The position numbers were made by a program, and so were the translations under genes. The notes under the pieces were generated by a model. It was given only the letters and a program-made list of their open reading frames with translations. It had not been told where the DNA came from and ran no database searches. From an uncultured Desulfovibrionaceae bacterium (GTDB lineage: Bacteria > Desulfobacterota > Desulfovibrionia > Desulfovibrionales > Desulfovibrionaceae): DNA of 64,000 bases. Location of the stretch: contig CATJOY010000035.1 in NCBI GenBank assembly GCA_949741925.1, forward strand, positions 1-64,000, in the 5' to 3' direction. The first letter of the stretch is position 1; every line of letters begins with the position of its first letter. This document shows positions 17,507-26,133 of this stretch, piece by piece.

Positions 17507-18814
17507 TTATTCTCCGGCCAGCTCTTTCTCCATGGCCTGTACGGCTTTCCAGGCGCTGATCAGGGCTATGCCCGCGCCGGATTTTTCGCGGAGCCAATCC
17601 TGATGCGCCAAAATACCGCCCGCAGCATAGAGGCCCGGCATGGCAAGGCGCCCCTCACTGTCAACAGGGCGAAACCAATCGTCAACCATCACACCGACCC
17701 GGTTGATCGGGTGCCCTTGGGGAGCGAAATAGTCTTCTCTATGCCATTGAGAGCGCGTAGCGGGCGCGTTGAGGGGCAGGCCCAACAGACTTTCGCTTAT
17801 GCCCCTGATCCTGTCGGCGCGCAGGCCGCCGCTTAGAAAGCGGCCTGTAGCCAGGATCAGGCATTTTGCCCTGAGATTTGTTTCAGCTTGGCTTTCGCCG
17901 ACCGCCACGTGGAACAGATCATCTTTGCGGTTGAGCCCGTAGACGTAGCGTTGGGCAAAAAGGGCTACCCCTTTGTCGCGCAGCAACGCATCCAGGCATT
18001 CACGCAACCGGATGCCCGGCACGCCCGGCGGCATGGTCGGAATTTCAAAAACCGGCACGCCCAAAAGAGCGGAGAGGCGGGCCTGCACTGCGCTGCTTCC
18101 ATGGATGCCCAGAATAGCGGGCAAGCCGACTGCAGCTTCGCCCCGTAAGTGCGGCGTGATGATCGCTGCAAGTTTTTCCAGCGTGGCCGGCACTTCCAGG
18201 CAACGGGCCATGGCTTCGGGGTAGAGTTCTCCTGTCCACTCCAGATCCGGGAACTCCAGGCGTATCGGCCTGAGATCGGGCCAGACCTCTTTGAGAACAG
18301 CGGCCATGCCCTTGGCGGAAAAGGCCTTCAGGCCGTGAAAATCTATCAATAAACAGGGCGGACGGGTAGCATAGGCCTCAACACCGCTGAACATGGTGGA
18401 GGGCACGGCATAGGTGCTTTTAACCGTGCCGAGTGGCGAAAAACCTAGCATGTTGCTGCCGGTGCGCACGTAGGGCAGGTCTGCTACGGCCAAGCTTTCA
18501 AGAAATTCGCTGAAAGCGGCTCGGATCTCGTTATCGGTAGCCTTGGCGTAGGGATGGCCGGGATACTCTTCGCGGAGCGCGGCAATGCCTTCAAAGGGTT
18601 CGGCATAATAGGAAGAGGTCTCCGTCAGGGAGGAGCCCAGCAGATCCAAATAACCGGTGGTGTAGGCCAAACCGCCGGTAGAGCCCGCCAAGATGACGCG
18701 CAGCCCTCTATTGACGGCGAATATACCCGCCGCAAGGCCTGCGAGACCTGCGCCGACAATGACCACATCGGCGGGATCGCCGAAGTCAGGAATACGGGAT
18801 GCGCCGTTAGACAT
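17507..18814 (-). CDS. glpB: Anaerobic glycerol-3-phosphate dehydrogenase subunit B
   Basis: GlpB is the second flavoprotein-like subunit of the anaerobic G3P dehydrogenase. The 435-residue protein opens with a dinucleotide-binding fold (VVIVGAGLAGLAAG, residues 17-30). It has family landmarks G-L-A-Y-T-T-G-Y-L-D-L-L-G and the C-terminal G-L-Y-A-A-G-G-I-L-A segment. The E. coli protein is about 419 residues. The start at 18814 has SD AAAGGAG and overlaps the glpA stop by 8 bases; the longer frame lies inside glpA and is rejected. About 190 bases separate it from glpC. Confidence 0.92.
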   Translation of the reverse strand: MSNGASRIPDFGDPADVVIVGAGLAGLAAGIFAVNRGLRVILAGSTGGLAYTTGYLDLLGSSLTETSSYYAEPFEGIAALREEYPGHPYAKATDNEIRAAFSEFLESLAVADLPYVRTGSNMLGFSPLGTVKSTYAVPSTMFSGVEAYATRPPCLLIDFHGLKAFSAKGMAAVLKEVWPDLRPIRLEFPDLEWTGELYPEAMARCLEVPATLEKLAAIITPHLRGEAAVGLPAILGIHGSSAVQARLSALLGVPVFEIPTMPPGVPGIRLRECLDALLRDKGVALFAQRYVYGLNRKDDLFHVAVGESQAETNLRAKCLILATGRFLSGGLRADRIRGISESLLGLPLNAPATRSQWHREDYFAPQGHPINRVGVMVDDWFRPVDSEGRLAMPGLYAAGGILAHQDWLREKSGAGIALISAWKAVQAMEKELAGE

Positions 18815-20417
18815 GCTCTTCTCCTTTACAGGATAGGTGTTCCAGGCTGTAGAGACCGCAGTGCAGGGCTTCGGCGAGTTCCGCCTGAGCCAATTGGGTT
18901 CCCCAGAGGATGGGACGTTGCCCCTTGAACCGGGACCTGAGAAAATCGGTAAGCTGGTAAAGCCCTTCCGGGCCTGTAAAGGCATCGGCATCATAGAGCG
19001 CCGAGGTGATTCTGACCGAGCAGAACGCGCCCTGGCACGGGCCCTTGCCGACGCGACTGCGCAGGCCGATGGCCTGCAACAGCGAAACCTCGGTTTCCGG
19101 AAGCGAGGATACGATTTCCTCTATGGCCCGTTTCTGGACCAACTCACATTCACAAAGCACCGGATTCTCGGGTTCATGGTGTTCGAGCCAGAAGCGGGCG
19201 GCCCGGCCGGGTTCGGTCCAGCTTGAAGCGGCCACCGCCGGGAGCAGGGCCGTCCGCGTTCGGCAGGGGGCCGTAACGCCCATTTTGGCGCAGACGGCAT
19301 CGCTGGTCCGTTCCGCCATGAGCCGGTGGGTGGTCAGTTTGCCTCCGGTGATGGTGGTGAAATTTTCAATGCCGCCTTGATCCGGGCGGGCGTGGTCGAT
19401 CAGGGAGAAGTTTCGGGAAACGGCTCTATCCTCGCTGCCGCTGCCGGCCAGAGGGCGCACTCCGGCAAAGGCCCGGATATACCGGGTAGAAGCCAAGGCA
19501 GGAACCATGGGCGCGCCTTCGCGGATATTTTCTTCCACTTCGGCAATCGTTGGGCTGATGGAATCCAAGCCGCCCAGGCGAACGGCGGTTGTGCCGAGCA
19601 CCGAAACCGTTCCGCCGGGTACCAGAATATCTCCGTTGCCGGCCGGACGCAGCCGGTTGATAACCCGCGTAGCCAGCCGGTCGTGGGTGACCAGAAGGGT
19701 GCCTTTGGAAAGAACCAGGGGCACCGTGCCCCCGGCCATGGCGGCGATTTCACCGGCCCACGCTCCGGCAGCGTTGATATACTGTTTGGCTTCGATACGG
19801 AATTCGCCCAGTTTGGGGTGAACGGCCTTAGCCGCTACAACGCGCCGCCCGCTGATCTCAAGGCCGGTAATTTTGGTGTGGGAGAAGAGCTGGCTATCCG
19901 CTTCAAGGGTAGCATGGGCCATCAGATCCAGACAGAGGCGGAAGGGATCAATGGAGCCGTCGGGCACGCTGAAGGCCCGGGTGAGCTTGGGCGAGAGCGC
20001 GGGTTCCATGGCCAGAGCTTCCTCCACGGGAATTTCCTTGGCCGTAATTCCAGCGGCGGAGCAAAGGGCCGGGAAGGATTCGCCATAATCCGGATCATCG
20101 CCTACAACAGAAACAAAAAGACCGCCGCAATCCTCGATGCAGTGCGGGGCTGTCAGCCTGAGGATATCCCCTTCTTCGCGGCATTCCACCGCGGCCTCGC
20201 GGTCGGAGGCAACGTAGCGGGCGCCGCTGTGCAGCAGGCCGTGGTTGCCGCCTGAGGCCCCGGAGGCTACATCGCGCCATTCAGCAACAATGGCGTTGAC
20301 GCCTCGCAAGGCCAGATCTCTAGCAATGGCCGTGCCGGTTACGCCGCCGCCGATGATCAACACATCACATCGAGGGGGTGTGGAAAAGGTGACTGCGTCA
20401 TGCCTGGGGTCTGCCAT
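18807..20417 (-). CDS. glpA: Anaerobic glycerol-3-phosphate dehydrogenase subunit A
   Basis: GlpA oxidises sn-glycerol 3-phosphate to dihydroxyacetone phosphate with FAD. The 536-residue protein has a DAO-type FAD site (LIIGGGVTGTAIARD, from residue 20) and the substrate-site segment SGGNHGLLHSGARY. A C-terminal BFD-like Fe-S domain has C422, C424, C461 and C466. The start at 20417 follows AAGGAGCG; an open frame upstream has no SD. It is the first gene of glpABC and is divergent from glpR. The substrate is presumably imported or made from glycerol by genes outside the window. Confidence 0.95.
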   Translation of the reverse strand: MADPRHDAVTFSTPPRCDVLIIGGGVTGTAIARDLALRGVNAIVAEWRDVASGASGGNHGLLHSGARYVASDREAAVECREEGDILRLTAPHCIEDCGGLFVSVVGDDPDYGESFPALCSAAGITAKEIPVEEALAMEPALSPKLTRAFSVPDGSIDPFRLCLDLMAHATLEADSQLFSHTKITGLEISGRRVVAAKAVHPKLGEFRIEAKQYINAAGAWAGEIAAMAGGTVPLVLSKGTLLVTHDRLATRVINRLRPAGNGDILVPGGTVSVLGTTAVRLGGLDSISPTIAEVEENIREGAPMVPALASTRYIRAFAGVRPLAGSGSEDRAVSRNFSLIDHARPDQGGIENFTTITGGKLTTHRLMAERTSDAVCAKMGVTAPCRTRTALLPAVAASSWTEPGRAARFWLEHHEPENPVLCECELVQKRAIEEIVSSLPETEVSLLQAIGLRSRVGKGPCQGAFCSVRITSALYDADAFTGPEGLYQLTDFLRSRFKGQRPILWGTQLAQAELAEALHCGLYSLEHLSCKGEEHV

Positions 20418-20734
20418 GAAAACGCTCCTTGTTGCGAGCGCCCGCCTGGGCGCGGTCTTCCCGGAAAAAGGTGGTCGTGATTGTCCGTTGTACCGGATAG
20501 CTTTCCCGACGCCGCGGCCGTCATGCCGGGCCGCTCTTTGAGTGCCGGAGCATTTCGCCCCGTGTGCCCTGAAAAAGAGCCTATCAAATGTCGCGGTTTT
20601 GGCAAGCCCGCAACTGTTTCCAAACATTGTCGGGACCTGCTGCACAACCTGTAAGGTGGTTACGGGGCGCGGCCGTATGACAAAAGTTTTTTTCGGCCGG
20701 TGCCGCCGGATAGTTAGGTGAGATTAACCGCAGC

Positions 20735-20760
20735 ATATCTGACAGTGCTTGTCAAGATAT
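20735..20760. promoter_or_regulatory. Probable GlpR operator
   Basis: ATATCT-GACA (20735-20744) and TGTC-A-AGATAT (20750-20760) form inverted arms around GTGCT, with one unpaired A. It lies midway between glpA and the DeoR-family gene glpR and contains a perfect minus-strand TTGACA. The location suggests that one site controls both transcripts. Confidence 0.55.
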
Positions 20761-20788
20761 TGTTTTTTTTCAAAAAATCGGATATTTT
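20760..20788 (+). promoter_or_regulatory. Possible promoter of glpR
   Basis: TTGTTT (20760-20765) and TATTTT (20783-20788) are separated by 17 bases in a T-rich stretch. The match is moderate. The putative operator touches the -35, which would allow autorepression. Confidence 0.3.
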
Positions 20789-20875
20789 TTTTAATCATGA
20801 AAAGCCTGCCGCGCGGTCTGATGTGCTCCCGATGCATCGCGATCTCGGCAATTTTGGGCGTTCGCGAGGAACAGT

Positions 20876-21637
20876 ATGACCAAAGGCGCCGCCAGACGGC
20901 GGCAAATTCTGGAACTGGTTCGCAAACACGGCTTTTGCAGTATGGAGGCCCTGATTCGCGAGTTGGGCGTCACCCCCCAAACCATCCGCAAAGATCTTTC
21001 CGAATTGGCCGGGCAAAGGCTTTTGGAGCGGTTCCATGGCGGCGCGGCTGCCTCCTCCAGCACAGAGAACGTGGCCTATCGGGTACGCCGGACGATCAAG
21101 CTTGAAGAAAAACAACGCATTGCCCGTCTCGCTGCCGAACACATTCCCAACGGCTCGTCACTAATCTTAAACATCGGCACGACGACCGAAGAGGTTGCCA
21201 AGGCGTTGGCCCGACACAAAGATCTGATCATTATCACCAACAATTTGAATATAGCCCGCATCTGTTCCGGTCACGAGGGGTGCGAAGTCATTGTGGCCGG
21301 CGGTAACGTGCGTGGATACGACCAGGCGGTTGTGGGCACGGCGGCCATGGAATTCATCCGCCAGTTCCGGGTGGATTACGCCATTATCGGCATTGCCGGC
21401 ATCGATGAGAGCGGTACACTCCTTGACTTTGACCATCGGGAAGTACAAGTGGCCCGGGCAATTCTGCAATGCGCCCGCAACGTGCATCTGGTGGCGGATT
21501 CCTCTAAGTTTGGCCGTCCGGCCCTGGTCAGCGTGGGCAATCTTAGGGATATTACCGCCCTCTATACCGGCGCGCCGCTGGAAAAATCCTGGCGAACGAT
21601 GGTGGAAAACGCAGGGATTGCTCTGCATTTGTGCTGA
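20876..21637 (+). CDS. glpR: DeoR-family transcriptional repressor, GlpR-type
   Basis: The 253-residue protein has a DeoR winged helix-turn-helix at the N-terminus (about residues 6-60, with V-T-P-Q-T-I-R-K-D-L). A sugar-phosphate-sensing domain follows, with LILNIGTTTEEVAKAL and the C-terminal ADSSKFGRPALV block. Its length matches E. coli GlpR (252). SD GAGGAAC precedes the ATG. The divergent position beside glpABC, with an operator-like palindrome between, strongly suggests that it represses glpABC and is released by glycerol 3-phosphate. Confidence 0.88.
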   Translation: MTKGAARRRQILELVRKHGFCSMEALIRELGVTPQTIRKDLSELAGQRLLERFHGGAAASSSTENVAYRVRRTIKLEEKQRIARLAAEHIPNGSSLILNIGTTTEEVAKALARHKDLIIITNNLNIARICSGHEGCEVIVAGGNVRGYDQAVVGTAAMEFIRQFRVDYAIIGIAGIDESGTLLDFDHREVQVARAILQCARNVHLVADSSKFGRPALVSVGNLRDITALYTGAPLEKSWRTMVENAGIALHLC

Positions 21638-21725
21638 ATACGTCCTTTACAACCACCGGGCTTTCAAAAGCGAAATGTTGCGTGGAGAGAGAAGGGGGAG
21701 CTTTACTGCCGACCTTCTCGATTGA

Positions 21726-21731
21726 TATAAT
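21726..21731 (+). promoter_or_regulatory. Candidate -10 element of the GNAT gene
   Basis: A perfect TATAAT lies 22 bases before the GNAT ATG. The -35 at 17-base spacing (TTACTG, 21703-21708) is poor. Confidence 0.4.
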
Positions 21732-21752
21732 TTTTTTGGAAAGATACTTATT

Positions 21753-22265
21753 ATGATACTCACTAGAAAAGAAACTCCCAAAGATTATACTGAAGTACAT
21801 GCACTTATTAAAGAAGCATTTTCGCGTGCTACCTATTCTGATGGAAAGGAACATACGATAGTAGATTCTGTACGAAATAGTGAAAGTTTTATTCCAGAAT
21901 TATCATTAGTAGCAGAAATTGACGGGAGTATAGTAGGGCATATTATGTTCTCATTAGCTACTGTTGGGAGGGAGCGCGTAGTAGTTTTAGCGCCTCTTTC
22001 TGTAAAGCCGGAATTTCAAAGACGGGGCGTTGGCAAGGCGTTAGTTAATGAGGGGCATAAGAATGCAAAAACATTACCATATCCCTACATATTTGTCCTG
22101 GGAAGCAAAGCGTATTATTCTCAGTTTGGCTACACTCCCGCAAACCATTTTGGTGTGAAGGCGCCGGAAGGCATTCCTCAGGAAAATTTTATGGCTATAA
22201 AAATCCAAGAGCAAGCCGAGCCCCTTAGGGGGACGCTTGTATACGCAAAAGAATTCGGAATCTAA
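21753..22265 (+). CDS. GNAT family N-acetyltransferase
   Basis: The 170-residue protein is a YhbS-like GNAT acetyltransferase. It has the beta strand I-V-G-H-I-M-F-S, then L-A-P-L-S-V-K-P-E-F-Q-R-R-G-V-G-K-A-L, the acetyl-CoA binding motif A (Q/R-x-x-G-x-G). A Y-Y-S-Q-F-G-Y segment follows and is typical of the subgroup. The substrate is unknown. The gene is clearly AT-richer than its neighbours and uses AT-ending codons such as tta, ata and aga, which points to recent acquisition. Its stop overlaps the end of cobU tail to tail by 4 bases. Confidence 0.85.
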   Translation: MILTRKETPKDYTEVHALIKEAFSRATYSDGKEHTIVDSVRNSESFIPELSLVAEIDGSIVGHIMFSLATVGRERVVVLAPLSVKPEFQRRGVGKALVNEGHKNAKTLPYPYIFVLGSKAYYSQFGYTPANHFGVKAPEGIPQENFMAIKIQEQAEPLRGTLVYAKEFGI

Positions 22266-22837
22266 CACTTCTCTACCAGGCTATGCATGGGACGGCCATC
22301 CCGCTTGAGGACAAGGGGCAGGCCGCTGACAACGAAAACTGCCTCGGAGGCCAGCTCTGCGGCTGCCTGGTTGACCAGGCCGGCCAGGTCGCGGAATCGT
22401 CGAGATACGGCGTCGGCAGGGACCAACCCCAGGCCGAGTTCATTGGTCACTACCGCTACAGGCATGGAAAGGGCCGCAAGGGCCCGCAGCAACTCCCCGG
22501 CTTGGCGCATAACAACGGCGTCGCTCCAGGTGTATTCCAGGCAGCCGGAAACCCACAGCGTCAAACAATCGAAAAGCAGCCCCTGCCCGTGGCACGCAGC
22601 TTCGTCCACTGCGGCCCGGGGGGTGTTCCATAAAGCGGGGCCGGGTTCAACCACAGACCATCCGACGCCGCGGGCCTCCTGGTGCCGGGCAATGCGTTCC
22701 TGAAGTTCCGGGTCGGCCCCTCCTGCTCGATTCGCCATCGCCGTCGCCATATAAACTCGGCGTGAGGAGCGCTCTTGCACCCAAGCCTGCGCAAAGGCGC
22801 TTTTGCCGCTACGGCATCCTCCGCTGACCAGAAGCAT
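22262..22837 (-). CDS. cobU: Adenosylcobinamide kinase / guanylyltransferase CobU
   Basis: CobU phosphorylates adenosylcobinamide and then transfers GMP in nucleotide-loop assembly of cobalamin. The 191-residue protein starts with P-loop GGCRSGKS at residues 6-13. It also has H-Q-E-A-R (guanylylation His region), a CLTLWVSG block and VTNELGLGLVP, all family marks. The start at 22837 is 2 bases after the stop of the upstream gene and has no good SD, so coupling is likely; the longer frame is within that gene. No other cob genes are in the window. Confidence 0.9.
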   Translation of the reverse strand: MLLVSGGCRSGKSAFAQAWVQERSSRRVYMATAMANRAGGADPELQERIARHQEARGVGWSVVEPGPALWNTPRAAVDEAACHGQGLLFDCLTLWVSGCLEYTWSDAVVMRQAGELLRALAALSMPVAVVTNELGLGLVPADAVSRRFRDLAGLVNQAAAELASEAVFVVSGLPLVLKRDGRPMHSLVEKC

Positions 22838-22839
22838 AG

Positions 22840-24243
22840 TTAGCGGGCCGCTGCATCCAGGCGGCCGGCCGCAGTAACCAGAACGGCAGCGGCGGCCCGT
22901 AGCGCGGGGAGGGCCTGCGGCCCGCGCCGGAAGGCCCAAAAAGCGCAGTAAACGCGCGAGTCTTCGCCCAGACCTCGGCCAAGGCTGCCGGCTAGTGTCT
23001 GGAACGCTGCTTCGCGTTCCCGGATACACTGTTGATAGGCGGCGGCGTCATGATCCATTAGAGCCTTCAATTCAGCCAGACCGGGGCGTTTTTCCTCGCG
23101 GGCGGCTTCAAATTCAGCGCTGCTGTCCAGATAATCGCGGTTGGCCGCGTGGACGGCGGATTGCGTCAGGGCCAGTTTTTCCACCTTGGCCCGGATGCCG
23201 GGATCATCCGCATAGGCATTCAGCGTAGCGGCAAGCCCTCGAGCTCGTGCGGCATAAATCCGGAACATCTCGCGGATCTCGGCCGGACGCAGGGCCCGTC
23301 CGGCTGCGGGGTTAATCCGGCTATAGTCCCGCGCATCCCGATTCAAGGCGGCGATAAACCGGTCAAGATACAAGTTGGAGAGAAATTCCAGGCGGGAGGG
23401 TGTAAAAATGGATGTCAGGGCCGCTTGCCGGGAAGCAAAGGGATCCGCACTGACCCAGCGTATGCCGTTGGGGCGGGAGCCGTAGCGCAGATTGGCTGAT
23501 CTGACGCCCAAGGTGCTGATGCCTGAGGAAGTCGCTGTGGGGTGGGTTCCTTGCGGCCAGTAACTAGCTACCATGAGCCGCGCCAGATCATCTACAAAGG
23601 AGGGCAGCAGCATGCTGTCCCCGGCCGCGCCTTCGGCTCCGGCGGAGGAAGCAGGGGGATTACCGATGCTTCCAGGCTGTTCCACGGCCAGGGAGGCCGA
23701 AGCCTCCAGAGCGGAGGCCGGCAGGCTGCCCGGGGCGGGGGGCGCCGGGGAAGCCGGGGGCTGAAGAGAGGTTTGACCTTGTATCTGCCCTGAAGTGAGT
23801 CCTTTCTGCGGCACGTCGTCGGGAATTCGCGTGGGCGTTTGGTCCGGGGTTTGGGGAGGAAGCGGGGCCGAAGGCTGAGTCTGAGGGGAAAGCTGTTCGG
23901 GTATTTGGTCGGAAATCCCCGGCACAACTGCGGGCTGCGCCTCATTGGCGGGCCGGGTGGGGAGGGTTGTGTTCGGCAACAGATCTGCCGGGTCGGAAGT
24001 TCCCGGCAGCGGGGCAAGCGGCGGGAGTTGGACGCCTGTTCCCTGATTGCCGTTTCCGGCTGCCCCGGGTTGGGCGCCGGATTGCCCCGAAACCTCCGCC
24101 GAAGAGCCTGCGCGAACAGCCTGGCCTTGGGGGGAATGGTCACCGTCGAGAGTGTTTCGCATGAACAGAAACGCCGCTCCTGCGGCGATGATAAGCGCAA
24201 AAATAGTGAGGACAATGCCTCGGGATGAGTTGGATTTTTTCAT
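22840..24243 (-). CDS. Inner-membrane anchored protein with Pro/Gln-rich linker, function unknown
   Basis: I do not recognise this 467-residue protein. One membrane segment lies at about residues 9-27, so it is probably anchored with a periplasmic body. Residues about 35-215 are very rich in Pro, Gln, Ser and Ala, a long flexible linker. Residues about 225-467 look like a folded, mainly helical domain with many charged residues. The start at 24243 has SD GGAGGC. It lies between a HlyD-like gene and cobU on the same strand, suggesting an envelope role. Confidence 0.65.
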   Translation of the reverse strand: MKKSNSSRGIVLTIFALIIAAGAAFLFMRNTLDGDHSPQGQAVRAGSSAEVSGQSGAQPGAAGNGNQGTGVQLPPLAPLPGTSDPADLLPNTTLPTRPANEAQPAVVPGISDQIPEQLSPQTQPSAPLPPQTPDQTPTRIPDDVPQKGLTSGQIQGQTSLQPPASPAPPAPGSLPASALEASASLAVEQPGSIGNPPASSAGAEGAAGDSMLLPSFVDDLARLMVASYWPQGTHPTATSSGISTLGVRSANLRYGSRPNGIRWVSADPFASRQAALTSIFTPSRLEFLSNLYLDRFIAALNRDARDYSRINPAAGRALRPAEIREMFRIYAARARGLAATLNAYADDPGIRAKVEKLALTQSAVHAANRDYLDSSAEFEAAREEKRPGLAELKALMDHDAAAYQQCIREREAAFQTLAGSLGRGLGEDSRVYCAFWAFRRGPQALPALRAAAAVLVTAAGRLDAAAR

Positions 24244-24350
24244 ATGGAGCCTCCGGGAGCCGCTTTTCGACTCTTTCAAGGGACTGCATACACGCAAGAG
24301 AGCGCCGAGGCAATGAGCAACCTCTGGACCGGTATGCCGAGGAGCACTCG

Positions 24351-25373
24351 CTATTTCGGCTCCTGTTCCAGACGGACCGAGGCTTTCATGCCGGGATGAA
24401 TGGCGGGCATGGAAGCAGGGTCGTATGTATCAAGGCTGACCCGGACGGGCAGCGAGTCCTTGCCGCTTGAGGATTGTTCCTCCGGGAAAATGTCAATGAT
24501 CCTTCCCTCGAGTTCCGGGCCGTCAAAGCCGCTGAGGCGGATTACGCAACGGCTGCCTATTGTCAACTCCGGCTTCAGCGTCGGCTTGAAATGCGCGCTG
24601 ACCCACATATGCTCGAGGGTATACGGCATAACAAAGATTGCTTGGGCTCCAGCCAGGGCGTCTTCGCCCGTCCGGACCGTAATGCGTGTAACCATGCCCG
24701 GACCGGGAGCCCGGATGACTGTTGCTGCCAGCATATCCTCGGCCATGCGCACTTGCCCGGCCTGAGCGCGGTACAGGGCCAACCGTTCGGCCAGGCCTCC
24801 CGCCCTGCTGGTTGCCCGTTCCGCTCTCACTCTGGCCAGGCTCGCGGCTTCATGCACAGCTTTGGCTCTGGCGAGGGCTTCCTCTGCTTTCTCCGCTTGA
24901 TCCACGGCAAGCGCTACAGCTTCCTGGCTTGCTTGGCCCCGGTTGTACTGCACGCGCGTTCGGGCCAAGGAAAAATCAGCCTTGGCCTTGGCCTCGGAGA
25001 GGCGCTGGAGGTTCTTATAGGCTTGGTCTTCCTCTTGGCGCGCCAGAGGAACCAACTCGTGCCCGTCCCCTTCATCCCGCAGCAGTTCCGGCGGCAGGGA
25101 GGCCGCCAGGGATTCTAGGAGGCTCCGGGCATCCCGCAGAACCTTTTCCAGATCGCCGGATTCCAAACGGTAGAGTTCCTGCCCCGGGAAGACTGGTTCG
25201 CCTTCTTTTACGGCAATACTCACAACCTTACCCGGCACGGTCGGGGAAAGCGCTACAGAGGAACCTTCCACCTGGGCTTCCAGGCTGTCGGTATTCCAGA
25301 TGATCTGTCGCAAGATCCAAAAAGAAGCGGCCGCGCAGGTCAGGAGAACAACCGCAGTAATCAGTTTTTTCAT
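24351..25373 (-). CDS. HlyD-family membrane fusion protein
   Basis: The 340-residue protein has one N-terminal membrane helix (about residues 4-22) and a split biotinyl-lipoyl-like domain (V-E-G-S-S-V-A-L-S-P-T-V-P-G-K-V near the start, with the matching half after the hairpin). A long alpha-helical coiled-coil spans about 80-215, and a beta-barrel with C-terminal P-A-I-H-P-G-M-K-A-S-V-R follows. It should bridge an inner-membrane pump to an outer-membrane channel, but no transporter partner is adjacent. SD GGGGAG precedes the ATG. Confidence 0.82.
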   Translation of the reverse strand: MKKLITAVVLLTCAAASFWILRQIIWNTDSLEAQVEGSSVALSPTVPGKVVSIAVKEGEPVFPGQELYRLESGDLEKVLRDARSLLESLAASLPPELLRDEGDGHELVPLARQEEDQAYKNLQRLSEAKAKADFSLARTRVQYNRGQASQEAVALAVDQAEKAEEALARAKAVHEAASLARVRAERATSRAGGLAERLALYRAQAGQVRMAEDMLAATVIRAPGPGMVTRITVRTGEDALAGAQAIFVMPYTLEHMWVSAHFKPTLKPELTIGSRCVIRLSGFDGPELEGRIIDIFPEEQSSSGKDSLPVRVSLDTYDPASMPAIHPGMKASVRLEQEPK

Positions 25374-25456
25374 GAAAACTCCCCGGGGCTGAAGAAGTCA
25401 AAAATATGGCCCCATAGATAGTATATGCATCTGTTATGCCAGGATATGGATCGGCG

Positions 25457-26029
25457 TTACAGGCATATCCCCTCGTGCCTTGCTGATTCAAGCCCTACGC
25501 AGTCGCCGTTGGAGCAGCCTTTTGCAAAATCACGGCAAGCCGCGTCGGTATTTCCTTCAAGCAGGTTGAGGGCGGCTCGAAAATTCCAGGCGCGATGCTG
25601 TCCGGAGGAAAGTTCAAGAGATCTGTCAAAATCCTTGCGCGCTCCCAATATATTGCCGCCCCGCATGGAAATCAGCCCCCGGTAAGCATAGGCGGTGGCT
25701 GAAGGGGCAAGGCGCACGGCCAGGCTGAGATCATCAAAGGCGCCATCCCAGTCTCTTATATCGCTTTTGGCCAGCCCGCGCCGAAGATAGGCTTCTGCAT
25801 AGCGAGGTTCAATGGCAATGGCCCGGTCGAGTAATGCAATGGCTTGATAGGGGTCCGAACAAACCTCACTATTCTTCCAGAGGACATGGGCTCGAGAGAA
25901 CAATGTCTCCGCTTCAGGAGCCACCGTACCGGAGAGCCCCATGGGGTTATATGGGGCCAGAGGCTCTTGTCCGGCGCAAGAACAGAGCGCCAGGACAAAA
26001 AATAAAAGTAATTTTCTTGGCTTAACCAT
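25457..26029 (-). CDS. TPR-repeat lipoprotein
   Basis: The 190-residue protein has a signal peptide with a lipobox ending at Cys18 (ALCSC), so it is a predicted lipoprotein. Residues about 40-165 form three or four TPR repeats (for example AIALLDRAIAIEPRYAEAYLRRGLAKS and RKDFDRSLELSSGQHRAWNFRAA). The C-terminus has four Cys (C-R-D-F-A-K-G-C-S-N-G-D-C and a final C), probably disulfide-bonded. It lies upstream of the HlyD gene on the same strand, with a TGGAG SD. It is probably a scaffold; its partner is unknown. Confidence 0.75.
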   Translation of the reverse strand: MVKPRKLLLFFVLALCSCAGQEPLAPYNPMGLSGTVAPEAETLFSRAHVLWKNSEVCSDPYQAIALLDRAIAIEPRYAEAYLRRGLAKSDIRDWDGAFDDLSLAVRLAPSATAYAYRGLISMRGGNILGARKDFDRSLELSSGQHRAWNFRAALNLLEGNTDAACRDFAKGCSNGDCVGLESARHEGICL

Positions 26030-26133
26030 GAAAACTCCAGTTTAGGCTTTCAAGGGCTTGCTAATTTGGCAGCAGCTGTTCTATAGACAATTATATATTT
26101 TATTCAGTAGCAAATATAACAAAGGGTATGCAA

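Larger units (their letters stand above)
20418..20875. other. Divergent control region between glpA and glpR
   Basis: The 458-base region has no gene. It holds a near-perfect inverted repeat at 20735-20760 and AT-rich promoter-like sequence at 20760-20790. Transcription must leave in both directions from here. I could not place a convincing -10 for glpA. Confidence 0.6.

Noticed and set aside
19326-20255. A 309-residue plus-strand open frame opposite glpA
   Set aside because: It lies entirely antisense to glpA and has no family features.
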